From the NCBI GenBank assembly GCA_002437245.1, contig DJOQ01000051.1, forward strand, positions 1 to 50,738: a DNA stretch of 50,738 nucleotides, in the 5' to 3' direction. Below, one piece after another: positions 6,918-15,448 of this stretch. A model generated the notes under the pieces. The model saw only the letters and a list, made by a program, of their open reading frames with translations. It did not search any database and was not told the origin of the DNA. The stretch comes from Ruminococcaceae bacterium UBA6434. GTDB taxonomy: Bacteria; Bacillota; Clostridia; Oscillospirales; Acutalibacteraceae. Every line of letters starts with the position of its first letter. The first letter of the stretch is position 1. Both the position numbers and the translations under genes were made by a program.

Positions 6918-7729
6918 TTAAAATACATTTCCTTTATTGTAGTTAATGCTTCTCTTATCCTGTCGGCAGAGCGTTTGTATTGTGCAAACATAACATCAAA
7001 GCCACTGTCATCATTGCAAACAAAATTCCAATAGTCTTTTCCTATAAGCAATTCATCTTCAGCAAAAAACTGTTTTACTCTCTCTTGATGCCATTGTTTT
7101 CCCTCTCCAAATTTATTATAAGCTGTGCCGAAATATATTTTAATTTTGGCTGTAGAATCATCTTTTAGCTGATTTTTCAAAAGAAAATACTCTTCAAGCA
7201 AAGCCATTTTTTCTGCTCGTGCTTTTTTATTATCAAGGTCTCCGGAGGCTTTTAATTCAATTAGATAATGTTCATTTTTTTCGCGGCTATAAAAGTAATT
7301 GTCAGTAACATGTGTCCTTTTATAACTGGTTATGTCTCGCGGATATATAGAAGAATATTCAGAATAATGCATAATGCTTGGAGTGGCAACGTGGTCAACA
7401 TAATTATCTAACACTGTTGATATTCTACTGATTTGGTCCGGTAGGATAAAAGAAACAATGTTATTTTTAACTTCGTAAGATAGCTTTGCAATATTATTTC
7501 CCATTTTCTCTAAAACGTTTCCAAAAGACGAGTCAAAAGACCTGACAAAAGCTGAATAGAACATAAACTCTTCTCCGAGTTCGGCAATAAAGCAATTGTT
7601 TTTCTTCATATTTATTACGCCTTTTTCGTCATTTACTTCACCAGAGTAACGACTAATCAGCCCTTCTGAAAAAGCAGAAATTGCAGTATCAACAACAGCT
7701 TCTATTGCACTCTTTTTGTTTGTATCCAT
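6914..7729 (-). CDS. Type II restriction endonuclease, TdeIII-like family
   Basis: The 271-residue protein matches the layout I associate with TdeIII/MjaII-type endonucleases: an N-terminal region with SAFVRSFDSSFG and LEKMGNNIAK (about 58-82), a PD-(D/E)XK-like core with YLIELKASGDLDNKKARAEK near 155-175, and a C-terminal block with WHQERVKQFF and GKDYWNFV. The partner methylase overlaps by 4 bases. AAAGGAGG lies 8 bases before the ATG. TdeIII-type enzymes cut GGNCC, but the specificity here is not established, and the DPPY motif of the partner would more readily suggest adenine methylation. Confidence 0.75.
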   Translation of the reverse strand: MDTNKKSAIEAVVDTAISAFSEGLISRYSGEVNDEKGVINMKKNNCFIAELGEEFMFYSAFVRSFDSSFGNVLEKMGNNIAKLSYEVKNNIVSFILPDQISRISTVLDNYVDHVATPSIMHYSEYSSIYPRDITSYKRTHVTDNYFYSREKNEHYLIELKASGDLDNKKARAEKMALLEEYFLLKNQLKDDSTAKIKIYFGTAYNKFGEGKQWHQERVKQFFAEDELLIGKDYWNFVCNDDSGFDVMFAQYKRSADRIREALTTIKEMYFK

Positions 7730-7770
7730 TTTTGCCTGCCTCCTTTGGAATGTAGTTTATGAGAATATAA

Positions 7771-9267
7771 TCAGTCTCTCGGCTTCATTGTCGGGAAGAA
7801 TAAAACGTCGCGGATTGCGGGGGAATCGGTAAGCAGCATTACCATACGGTCTATGCCGAAGCCTATACCGCCTGTGGGGGGCATACCGAGTTCAAGAGCA
7901 TAGAGGAAATCTTCGTCGGTGTGATTTGCCTCTTCGTCTCCGAGAGCCAAAAGCTCCTCCTGAGCCTTAAATCGTTCGCGCTGATCAATCGGGTCGTTAA
8001 GCTCCGAATAAGCGTTTGCCATCTCCCAGCCGTTCATAAAGAACTCAAAGCGCTCAACGTATTCGGGATTTTCCGGCTTCTTTTTGGTGAGCGGAGATAT
8101 TTCAATGGGATGATCCATAATAAACGTAGGCTGTATAAGGTGCTCTTCAACAAAAGTCTCGAAGAAGAGGTTGAGTATGTCGCCCTTTTTGTGGTGCGGC
8201 TCAAACTCTACATTGTGCTCTTTGGCGGCTGCTCTCGCCTCGTCAACAGTCTTTATCTCATTAAAATCAACGCCCGAATATTTCTTTACCGCATCGAGCA
8301 TTGTGATACGCTCAAACGGCTTCCCGAGATCCATCTCAATGCCGTTATATGTTATAACCGTTGTGCCGAGGACCTCTTTTGCAACGTGGCGATAAAGATT
8401 TTCGGTAAGGTCCATCATACCGTGATAATCGGTGTACGCCTGGTAAAGCTCCATAAGAGTAAATTCCGGATTGTGGCGTGTGTCAAGTCCCTCGTTTCGG
8501 AAAACTCTGCCTATCTCGTAAACCTTTTCGAGACCGCCGACTATAAGGCGCTTTAAATAGAGCTCAAGCGAAATTCTGAGCTTAACGTCCTCATCGAGAG
8601 CGTTATAATGAGTGGTAAACGGTCTTGCCGCCGCGCCGCCCGCGTTTGCAACGAGCATGGGGGTCTCAACCTCCATAAAGCCTTCGGAATCAAGATAATT
8701 TCTGATGCTGCTGATTATCTTGGAGCGCTTTACAAACGTATCTTTGACGTCCTGATTCATAATGAGGTCGATATACCTTTGGCGGTAGCGCGTATCGGTA
8801 TTTGTAAGTCCGTGGAATTTTTCGGGAAGAACCTGAAGACTTTTTGAAAGAAGAATGACATCGGTAGCGTGAATCGAAACCTCACCGGTTTTGGTTTTGA
8901 AAACGGTACCCTTGATATTTACTATATCGCCGATATCCATCTTTTTGAATGCCTTGTATTCGTCCTCGCCTATGCAGTCGCGGGCAACATACGACTGTAT
9001 ACTGCCTTTGAGGTCCTGCACATTGCAAAATGAGGCTTTGCCCATAACACGCTTTGACATAAGTCTGCCTGCAACGGAAACCTCTTTACCCTCAAGGGAA
9101 TCGAAATTTTCTTTGATATCGGTGCTGTGATGAGTTACGTCGCACTTGGTGATAACAAAGGGGTCTTTGCCCTCTGACTGTAAATCGAGGAGCTTCTGAA
9201 CTCTTATCTTGTGCAGCTCGTCGAGGTTTTCGGCGGGCGCATTGCTTATATTCTTTTCGTCTGCCAT
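7771..9267 (-). CDS. lysS: Lysyl-tRNA synthetase, class II
   Basis: This enzyme charges tRNA-Lys with lysine. It has 498 residues with an N-terminal OB-fold anticodon-binding domain (about 60-150), motif 2 (RVFRNEGLDTRHNPEF) and motif 3 (GIGFGIDRMVMLL). The ATG at 9267 behind AGGAAG is chosen; the open frame starting at 9306 has no ribosome binding site. The C-terminus reads TMKPRD-stop. The last two codons and stop come from DNA inserted downstream, replacing an ancestral LPSDK end still visible at 6115-6132. greA and folC lie upstream on the same strand. Confidence 0.97.
   Translation of the reverse strand: MADEKNISNAPAENLDELHKIRVQKLLDLQSEGKDPFVITKCDVTHHSTDIKENFDSLEGKEVSVAGRLMSKRVMGKASFCNVQDLKGSIQSYVARDCIGEDEYKAFKKMDIGDIVNIKGTVFKTKTGEVSIHATDVILLSKSLQVLPEKFHGLTNTDTRYRQRYIDLIMNQDVKDTFVKRSKIISSIRNYLDSEGFMEVETPMLVANAGGAAARPFTTHYNALDEDVKLRISLELYLKRLIVGGLEKVYEIGRVFRNEGLDTRHNPEFTLMELYQAYTDYHGMMDLTENLYRHVAKEVLGTTVITYNGIEMDLGKPFERITMLDAVKKYSGVDFNEIKTVDEARAAAKEHNVEFEPHHKKGDILNLFFETFVEEHLIQPTFIMDHPIEISPLTKKKPENPEYVERFEFFMNGWEMANAYSELNDPIDQRERFKAQEELLALGDEEANHTDEDFLYALELGMPPTGGIGFGIDRMVMLLTDSPAIRDVLFFPTMKPRD
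7780..7812. repeat. 33-bp direct repeat, right copy (inside functional lysS)
   Basis: Identical to 6133-6165. It encodes the RDVLFFPTMKP stretch of the present LysS C-terminus and forms the right boundary of the restriction-modification insertion. Confidence 0.97.
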
Positions 9268-9337
9268 ATCTTCACTTCCTGTTAAAAAAGGAGCGCAAGG
9301 GAACAAAGAGAGTTCCTTTTCGCCCCGTAAATTTTAA

Positions 9338-9811
9338 TTATTTTGAAATTTCCTTTATAACGAATTTAAGAAGACCTACGGGCGCTTCCACTTCAACGGT
9401 CTCGCCGACCTTGTGACCGATAAGGGCTTTGCCTACGGGTGATTCGTCGGATATTTTGCCATCGTCGGGGTCAGCCTGAGCAAAACCGACTATCTTGTAC
9501 TGCAATTCTGCACCGCTTTCGTTTGTCATGGTGACCTTTGAGCCGATGTGAACAACCTCGGTTCCGAGAGCGTCCTCATCAAAAACCTTTGCGTTTTTGA
9601 TCATATGCTCAATTTCGTTGATGCGCGCTTCAAGCTTTGCCTGATCGCTCATTGCCTCATCGTACTCGCTGTTCTCGGACAAGTCGCCGAAGCTTCTCGC
9701 AACTTTGATTTTTTCTGCGGCTTCTTTTCTGCCGACGGTTTTTAATTCTTCAAGTTCTTTTTCAAGGTCGCGAAGACCCTCTGCGGTCAATAAGGTTTCC
9801 TGCTGAGCCAT
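9338..9811 (-). CDS. greA: Transcription elongation factor GreA
   Basis: GreA rescues backtracked RNA polymerase by stimulating transcript cleavage. The 157-residue length is standard. Residues 1-75 form the coiled coil with the family signature (RSFGDLSENSEYDEA, about 39-53, carrying the acidic tip), followed by the FKBP-like C-terminal domain with IVGFAQADP and SPVGKALIG. It is 70 bases upstream of lysS on the same strand; greA-lysS adjacency is common in Firmicutes and suggests co-transcription. The ribosome binding site (GGTGA) is modest. Confidence 0.97.
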   Translation of the reverse strand: MAQQETLLTAEGLRDLEKELEELKTVGRKEAAEKIKVARSFGDLSENSEYDEAMSDQAKLEARINEIEHMIKNAKVFDEDALGTEVVHIGSKVTMTNESGAELQYKIVGFAQADPDDGKISDESPVGKALIGHKVGETVEVEAPVGLLKFVIKEISK

Positions 9812-9932
9812 ACTAATTCACCATAGCCTTTCAAATTTATAAATCGCACCGCAAAATATATTATGCGGCTGTGAAATTTCAGTATTACACGAATAAATAT
9901 TGTATCAAAAGAGCGCGGATATGTCAAGTTTT

Positions 9933-11186
9933 TTAGGGCGAGCCGAAAATGTCGGAAAGCAGATAAAACGAGCCGCACACAAGCAGCATACCGTCGTTTT
10001 TTACAAGGCTCTCGGCTTTTTTGTAGGCGTCTTTCGGGTTCTTTACGGAAATAACGTCCCTGCAAAAGCACTCGCCCTCACGCAAGAGCTCGGTTTCGTC
10101 TGCCGCGCGCGGATTTGACGGCTTTGTAAACACCGCGTTTTTGCAGTGCGGCAAAATTGCGGCAAGATAATCTTTTGTGTCTTTATCCGCCATCATACCT
10201 ATAAGAGCGGTTATATTTTTATTGTCCGCAAACCGTACAATGACATTTTCAAGCGCCGCGGCGCACTCGGGATTATGTCCGCCGTCGAGCATAACGAGGG
10301 GCGACTTTGATATTATCTCCATACGTGCGTGGATAACCGTACTCTCTATGCCCTTTTTTATAAATTCATCGCTTATTCCGAGCGCTCTTGCCGCAGTTAT
10401 AACGCCGACGGCGTTTTCCACCTGATGCCTGCCGACAAGCGGGATTTTAAGAGTCAACCCTCTGTATGATATTTCCGTGCCGAAAATATCCTCGGACAGT
10501 ATTTCCGCGTCGGAGACATCGCCTATTAAAAGCCGCCCGTTTTTTTCGCTTACCGTATCTTTTATGATGGAAAGTGCTTTTTCGTTTTGCTCGCTTGTGG
10601 TAATTACGGTTCCGCCGCTTTTAATTATGCCGCATTTCTCAAAGGCTATTTTTTCGACAGTGTCGCCGAGTATTTTTGTGTGGTCAAGCGATATTGAGGT
10701 TATCACGGCGGCTTTGGGACAGGGAATTATATTTGTGCTGTCATATCTTCCGCCGAGCCCCACTTCAAGCACAACCGCGTCGCACTTTTGCTCATAAAAG
10801 TAAAGCATTGCCGCGGCTGTTATCGCCTCAAATTCCGTCGGCTCAGTTCCCCTTGCCGACAACCTGTCACAGGCATTTTTCACTTTTTCGACAACGCGTG
10901 AAAGGTCATCATTCGGAATATTTTTATTGTTTATCTGTATTCTCTCGCAGAAATCAAAAACATAGGGCGAAGTGAAAAGTCCCGTCTTTTTACCGGCGGC
11001 GCAAAGAATATTGCTCAGCATTGCGGAGGTAGTGCCCTTGCCGTTTGTACCGGCAACGTGCACAAACGTGAGCTTATTTTGCGGGTCACCGAGCTCTTTA
11101 AGCAGTGCGGATATTCTCTCAAGCCCCAAATTCATACCGAATTTCAGAAGCGAATGTATATAGTTTACCGAGTCCTCGTAAGTCAT
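9933..11186 (-). CDS. folC: Folylpolyglutamate synthase / dihydrofolate synthase
   Basis: FolC adds glutamate to dihydropteroate and to reduced folates. The 417-residue protein has the Mur-ligase-like layout: P-loop GTNGKGTTSAML (about 45-56), the EVGLGGRYDSTN stretch, SISLDHTKILG, and a C-terminal domain starting near 290 with the LDGGHNPE motif. Its stop is 121 bases before greA, so it may be the first gene of a folC-greA-lysS transcript. No promoter is clear. Confidence 0.95.
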   Translation of the reverse strand: MTYEDSVNYIHSLLKFGMNLGLERISALLKELGDPQNKLTFVHVAGTNGKGTTSAMLSNILCAAGKKTGLFTSPYVFDFCERIQINNKNIPNDDLSRVVEKVKNACDRLSARGTEPTEFEAITAAAMLYFYEQKCDAVVLEVGLGGRYDSTNIIPCPKAAVITSISLDHTKILGDTVEKIAFEKCGIIKSGGTVITTSEQNEKALSIIKDTVSEKNGRLLIGDVSDAEILSEDIFGTEISYRGLTLKIPLVGRHQVENAVGVITAARALGISDEFIKKGIESTVIHARMEIISKSPLVMLDGGHNPECAAALENVIVRFADNKNITALIGMMADKDTKDYLAAILPHCKNAVFTKPSNPRAADETELLREGECFCRDVISVKNPKDAYKKAESLVKNDGMLLVCGSFYLLSDIFGSP

Positions 11187-11251
11187 AATTATCCTTTACA
11201 AAACACAGACCCACCGCGCAAATGCACAGCGGGTCGCAATATACAAAAATT

Positions 11252-11785
11252 TTAAACCTTTTCGTTTGCCTGCTCATCGGCTTTTTTCGAGTTCTTTTTA
11301 TCCTTTGCGGTACCCTCGGAGCCCTTAAACACGACGAACTTATCAAAGAGAAATTCCGTTATCATATTGCAGAGCATCGTAACGCCGAGAACAACATAGT
11401 TTATAGCCGCAAACGAGGCGAACTTCGCCGTGAAGTAATTGCCGAGAACGGTTGATACAGGCGTAAATACAAGATAATATCCGAAAACCTTGAGCATTGC
11501 AATAGGCACATTGTTTGCGGATTTAAACGTGAACTTGCGGTTAAAGGTAAAATTCCAGATTACGGAGAGAATGAGCGCTATTAAGTACATGGGGCCGTAT
11601 TCGTTTTCCATTATTTTGGCAAAAGTCGCATTGTTCTGCATCAAATTTTGGAAAAACGAGAGCTTGATTATAACCTCGCTCATAAGGGTAAAGCTGCCTA
11701 TCTGTATAATGCCCGCCGAGCATGAAAACAGAACAAACTTAATAAACTGGCCGAAATTTTTCTTATCTTTTTTCTCTTCGCTCAT
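11252..11785 (-). CDS. GtrA-family membrane protein
   Basis: The start is the ATG at 11785 with AAGGAG upstream, giving 177 residues; the longer open frame from 11938 has no support. Four transmembrane helices are visible (about 15-37, 52-75, 88-110, 122-142), with the GtrA-family NRKFTFKS stretch after helix 2. GtrA proteins are proposed to flip or bind polyprenyl-linked sugars for cell-surface glycosylation. The C-terminus is a charged Lys/Glu tail. It is divergently transcribed from a HAD phosphatase gene. Confidence 0.85.
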   Translation of the reverse strand: MSEEKKDKKNFGQFIKFVLFSCSAGIIQIGSFTLMSEVIIKLSFFQNLMQNNATFAKIMENEYGPMYLIALILSVIWNFTFNRKFTFKSANNVPIAMLKVFGYYLVFTPVSTVLGNYFTAKFASFAAINYVVLGVTMLCNMITEFLFDKFVVFKGSEGTAKDKKNSKKADEQANEKV

Positions 11786-11949
11786 ACACTCTGCTCCTTT
11801 ATTTTCGCGCAAAACCGCGCTGTTTACAAATATCAACGGTTTTATTTTAACACGCTTCACATCGGTTTTCAAGATATTTACCGCCGTATTTACAAGAAAG
11901 TTAAAATATGTTAAAATCACACTATCAAATTGTGACAAAGGGGTTTATT

Positions 11950-12537
11950 ATGCAAGTCGATATATATGATTTTGACCACACACTTTACCCTATGGACAGC
12001 GGTTCGCGTTTTTTCGGATACTGTGTATTGCACTACCCGTGGATACTTATTTTTGCGCCGTTTCAAATAATCATGGCGCTATTACTGGTCACTAAAATAA
12101 TCAGCTTTACCACATTCAAAAAATATTTTTTCTGCTTTATAATGTTGGTTCCTCTCAAAAGCGCCGTAAACAAATTTTGGGATAAGCACGAAAAAGAGGT
12201 GTTCCCCTGGTTTAAAGAGAGAAAGCGCTACGCCGTTGTGATAAGCGCAAGTCCGGATTTCTTGCTGTGCGAAATACAAAGGCGGCTCAAATTTGACACG
12301 CTGATATGCACAAAGCACAACCCGAAAACCGGCGCCATTATAGGGCTTAACTGCCGCGACGAAGAAAAGGTGAGACGGTTCAGAGAGCTTTTCCCCGACG
12401 CCGAGGTGATAGACGTGTATTCCGACAGTCTGCGGCACGACGGTCCCATATTTTCGCTCGGAAAACGCTGTATACATATAGTGAAAGGAAAATGTGAAGA
12501 ATTTGATTACGAAAGCGTTTACGGCAGCAAAAAATAA
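11950..12537 (+). CDS. HAD-superfamily (subfamily IB-like) phosphatase, possibly membrane associated
   Basis: The start is the ATG at 11950, with AAAGGGG upstream. The 195-residue protein has motif I DFDHTLYPMDS (about 6-16, nucleophile Asp6), the VVISASPDFLL motif II, and a late VYSDSLRHDGPI motif typical of subfamily IB enzymes. Residues 25-65 are strongly hydrophobic where a cap would be, which may tether it to the membrane. GtrA-family proteins and such HAD enzymes both occur in polyprenyl-sugar pathways, so the divergent pair may be functionally linked; this is inference. The substrate is unknown. Confidence 0.8.
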   Translation: MQVDIYDFDHTLYPMDSGSRFFGYCVLHYPWILIFAPFQIIMALLLVTKIISFTTFKKYFFCFIMLVPLKSAVNKFWDKHEKEVFPWFKERKRYAVVISASPDFLLCEIQRRLKFDTLICTKHNPKTGAIIGLNCRDEEKVRRFRELFPDAEVIDVYSDSLRHDGPIFSLGKRCIHIVKGKCEEFDYESVYGSKK

Positions 12538-12561
12538 ATAAAGTGTTTTACAAAAAAGCAA

Positions 12562-12600
12562 GGAGCTGTAAAAAACAGAAGTTTTTTACAGCTCCTTTTT
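12562..12600. terminator. Bidirectional terminator between convergent genes
   Basis: The perfect 15-base stem GGAGCTGTAAAAAAC / GTTTTTTACAGCTCC with an AGAA loop is flanked by TTTTT on the plus side and an A-rich stretch on the other. It serves the HAD gene and the convergent adenosyltransferase gene. Confidence 0.95.
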
Positions 12601-12612
12601 GCAGTATGTTGT

Positions 12613-13122
12613 TCAGTATTCTATACCGCGGCGAGCTTTTACGCCTTTTTCATACGGATGCCGAACGGCGGTAAACTCCGTCACATAATCAGCCGCGTCC
12701 GCTATATCGTCGCTCTTTGCGTGACCCGTCACTATAATTTCAAGATTGTCGGGGCAGCTTTTGATGCAGCTCAAAAAAAGCTCACGGTCAACAAAACCGC
12801 CCGTGTATGCGTCGAGCGCTTCGTCAAGAATTATCATATCGCAGCCGATTCGGCTTTTAAACAACGAGCGCAAAAACTCGGTATAATCTTCGTAAAGCTC
12901 TTTTTTTCGCGATTCGGTCATATTTTCAAACAGCTTATAGTCGCTTTTCGGCAAAAGCACCGTGATGCCGGGTATGTTTCTCAGCACTTTCACTTCACCG
13001 GATGAACCGTCCTTAAAAAACTGCGCAAATACAACTCTCATTCCGTTGCCGGCGGCTCTAACGGCAGCGCCTGTCGCAGCGGAAGTTTTTCCTTTACCGA
13101 AACCGTAATACAGCTGTACCAT
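12613..13122 (-). CDS. Corrinoid (cob(I)yrinic acid a,c-diamide) adenosyltransferase, BtuR/CobA type
   Basis: This ATP:corrinoid adenosyltransferase adds the 5'-deoxyadenosyl group to cobalamin or cobinamide. The 169-residue protein starts directly with the phosphate-binding loop YGFGKGKTSAATG (about 6-18) and contains the CDMIILDEALDAY stretch with the Walker-B-like aspartate/glutamate (about 94-106) and IIVTGHAKSDDI, all typical of the BtuR/CobA family. No other corrinoid genes are adjacent, so it probably serves salvage of imported corrinoids. Confidence 0.93.
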   Translation of the reverse strand: MVQLYYGFGKGKTSAATGAAVRAAGNGMRVVFAQFFKDGSSGEVKVLRNIPGITVLLPKSDYKLFENMTESRKKELYEDYTEFLRSLFKSRIGCDMIILDEALDAYTGGFVDRELFLSCIKSCPDNLEIIVTGHAKSDDIADAADYVTEFTAVRHPYEKGVKARRGIEY

Positions 13123-13191
13123 TTTTCACCCTGCCTTTATGTTTTCGGGCTTTATTATACCGAAAATTCATACACATTGCAATATTCGGGG

Positions 13192-15018
13192 TTACTCCAC
13201 GGTGACGGATTTTGCAAGATTTCTCGGTTTGTCAACGTCACAGCCGCGAAGCACAGCCATATAATAAGCGAATATCTGAAGAGGTATTACATTCAGCGAC
13301 GGTAAGAAATTGCCGTCGGTTACGGGTACGCGTATAACCTCATCGGCGAATTCCGAAACGGAAGCGTGCTTGTCGGTGACAAGCGCGATTACCGACGCGC
13401 CGCGCGCCTTTACCTCTTTAATATTTCCGAGAGTTTTTTCAAAAAGTTTATCCTGCGTTGCCACGGCAAACACGGGAGTGCCCTCTTCGATAAGAGATAT
13501 TGTACCGTGCTTTAGTTCGCCCGCGGCGTATGCCTCGGAATGGATATACGATATTTCCTTGAGCTTTAACGAGCCCTCAAGAGAAATGGCGTAGTCAAGC
13601 CCCCTGCCGATAAAGAACACATTATCGGAGCCGACGTATTTATGGGCGAGCGTTTTAAGCTCGTCGGTAAGATTTAAAAGGTTTTCAATCTGCGACGGGA
13701 GACACATAAGCTCTTTTGTGAGCTCTTTTTCTCTTTCCTCGGAAAGCAGCCCGACAGCCTTCGAAAAACGAAGTGCAAGCAGATATACTACGGCAAGCTG
13801 CGCCGAAAAAGCCTTTGTTGTGGCAACGGCGATTTCGGGTCCGGCCATTGTATAGATAACATCGTCGCTCTCTCTCGCTATTGTGCTTGCAACCACATTT
13901 ACTATAGAAACCACCTTTGCGCCCTTACTCTTCGCCTCGCGCAGAGCCGCCAGGGTATCTGCGGTTTCGCCCGATTGGCTTATAACTATGCAGATATCGC
14001 CCTTTCTGATTATAGGGTCACGGTAGCGGAATTCGCTTGCAAGGTCCGTTTCGCAGGGAATACGCGCCATATCTTCAAAAATATATTTCGCCGCCGTACC
14101 CACATGCCATGCGCTGCCGCACGCGACTATATGAATCTTGCCGATATTTCGGATTTCTTCATCTGTGAGGGTGAGCTCCGGAATTGACACTTTGCCGTCT
14201 TTAATTCGCGGAGAAAGCGTATCGCGTACAGCCTTAGGCTGCTCGGCTATCTCCTTTTGCATAAAGTGCTCGTAGCCGCACTTTTCTGCCGCCTCAACGT
14301 CCCATGTAACGTGGTAAACGTCCTTTTTGACAACATTTTTGTCTGTATCGTAAAGTGTTACATTGTCTTTTGTGAGAATCGCAATCTGATTGTCTTCAAG
14401 CAAATAGCAGTCCCTTGTGTATTTTAAAACCGCGGGGATATCGGACGCGAGGAAATTCTCACCGTCGCCGAGCCCCACTATAAGCGGACTGTCTTTTCGC
14501 GCCGCAATTATCGTTCCGGGCTTATCCTCTGCCAAAACCGCAACGGCATACGAGCCGCGCACGGTCTTCATAACATTCACCATGGCGTCAAGCAAATCGC
14601 CCTTATAATAATAATCAAACAAATGCGCGAGCACCTCGGTATCCGTTTCGGAAACAAATACATAGCCGCCCTTTTGAAGCATTGTTTTAAGCTCGATGTA
14701 ATTTTCGATTATGCCGTTGTGCACAAGCGTTATTCTGCCGTTTCCGCCCTTGTGCGGATGTGCGTTGACATCTGTCGGCGCACCGTGAGTTGCCCACCTT
14801 GTGTGACCTATTCCGACCGTGCCGGAAAGGCCGCCGACTTTTTCGAGCTTTTCTTCAAGGTCTTTTATACGGCCCTTTGTCTTAACGACATTTGTTCTGC
14901 CGTTTTCGGACACGGCAATGCCTGCCGAGTCATAACCTCTGTACTCGAGCTTCTTCAAACCGTTAATCAATATCGGAGAGGCACTATTCTCTCCTACATA
15001 ACCAACAATTCCACACAT
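13192..15018 (-). CDS. glmS: Glutamine-fructose-6-phosphate aminotransferase
   Basis: GlmS makes glucosamine-6-phosphate, the first step toward UDP-GlcNAc and peptidoglycan. The ATG at 15018 places the nucleophilic cysteine second (MCGIVGYVG), which is essential because the N-terminal Cys is the amidotransferase nucleophile. It has 608 residues: an N-terminal glutaminase domain (1-230) and two SIS isomerase domains (SQSGETADT; RGLDYAISLEGSLKLKEI), ending in DKPRNLAKSVTVE. The open frame to 15291 runs through the ribozyme and is not coding. It is controlled by the glmS ribozyme just upstream. Confidence 0.98.
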   Translation of the reverse strand: MCGIVGYVGENSASPILINGLKKLEYRGYDSAGIAVSENGRTNVVKTKGRIKDLEEKLEKVGGLSGTVGIGHTRWATHGAPTDVNAHPHKGGNGRITLVHNGIIENYIELKTMLQKGGYVFVSETDTEVLAHLFDYYYKGDLLDAMVNVMKTVRGSYAVAVLAEDKPGTIIAARKDSPLIVGLGDGENFLASDIPAVLKYTRDCYLLEDNQIAILTKDNVTLYDTDKNVVKKDVYHVTWDVEAAEKCGYEHFMQKEIAEQPKAVRDTLSPRIKDGKVSIPELTLTDEEIRNIGKIHIVACGSAWHVGTAAKYIFEDMARIPCETDLASEFRYRDPIIRKGDICIVISQSGETADTLAALREAKSKGAKVVSIVNVVASTIARESDDVIYTMAGPEIAVATTKAFSAQLAVVYLLALRFSKAVGLLSEEREKELTKELMCLPSQIENLLNLTDELKTLAHKYVGSDNVFFIGRGLDYAISLEGSLKLKEISYIHSEAYAAGELKHGTISLIEEGTPVFAVATQDKLFEKTLGNIKEVKARGASVIALVTDKHASVSEFADEVIRVPVTDGNFLPSLNVIPLQIFAYYMAVLRGCDVDKPRNLAKSVTVE

Positions 15019-15051
15019 ATTAAATTTTTTCCTTTTCAAAAAATTAAATTT

Positions 15052-15224
15052 GTGCCTTGCTTTTCTTTTGTCTGCGGTGCGTTGCCGCTCCGCCTTTGTG
15101 AAAAGCCTTTGATCCCCGCACTTATGGGACAAGAAGCATCCGCCGAAAACTTCGATAACTTCTTCCTCGTCACCTGTAAATTCGGTAAAACCGATAGTGC
15201 GACATACAGGTCCGGCGCTAAAAC
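15052..15224 (-). ncRNA. glmS ribozyme (glucosamine-6-phosphate-activated self-cleaving riboswitch)
   Basis: Read on the minus strand the leader shows the conserved core in order: TTTTAGCGCC with cleavage predicted between A15219 and G15218, a P2 hairpin (ACCTGTA / TACAGGT), GTGACGAGG, a TTATCGAA stretch, TTTTCGGCGGATGCTTC, and a distal P3/P4-like region. These match the glmS ribozyme consensus, and glmS lies directly downstream. When glucosamine-6-phosphate is high the RNA cleaves itself and the mRNA is destabilised. The 3' boundary is approximate. Confidence 0.95.
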
Positions 15225-15312
15225 TCTCTTGCGGAAAGTCTTTTAAAAAACAAAAAATCTCCTTTCGCTTTTTTTGAGCGGCGACTCGCACAGCCGACGG
15301 CTCATTTGTTAA

Positions 15313-15341
15313 AGTATAATATGCCGCGCGGCAAATGTCAA
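15313..15341 (-). promoter_or_regulatory. Promoter of glmS
   Basis: On the minus strand TTGACA (15341-15336), 17 bases, then TATACT (15318-15313). Near-consensus. The transcript starts about 90 bases before the ribozyme cleavage site. Confidence 0.88.
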
Positions 15342-15448
15342 CGGGAAATAATACTTTTATACTCTTTTTTGAGCCTGCTCAGCGAATATTATTATGTTTA
15401 AAACTTATGTTTTTACACATAATTTTAATAAAAGCTCGGAGGTAATCT

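Larger units (their letters stand above)
6166..7779. mobile_element. Restriction-modification island inserted in lysS with long target duplication
   Basis: About 1.6 kb carrying only a restriction endonuclease and a DNA methyltransferase, visibly more AT-rich than the neighbouring chromosomal genes, is bounded by 33-bp direct copies of lysS coding sequence. No transposase, integrase or inverted terminal repeat is visible. The inserted DNA supplies two new codons and a TGA stop, so lysS stays functional. The arrangement fits the known behaviour of Type II systems that insert with long target duplications. Confidence 0.8.

Noticed and set aside
6166..7779. Insertion sequence or transposon carrying the restriction genes
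   Set aside because: No transposase or recombinase gene and no terminal inverted repeats; only the 33-bp direct target duplication is seen.
15019..15291. In-frame N-terminal extension of glmS
   Set aside because: It is the glmS ribozyme leader, and GlmS needs Cys as second residue.
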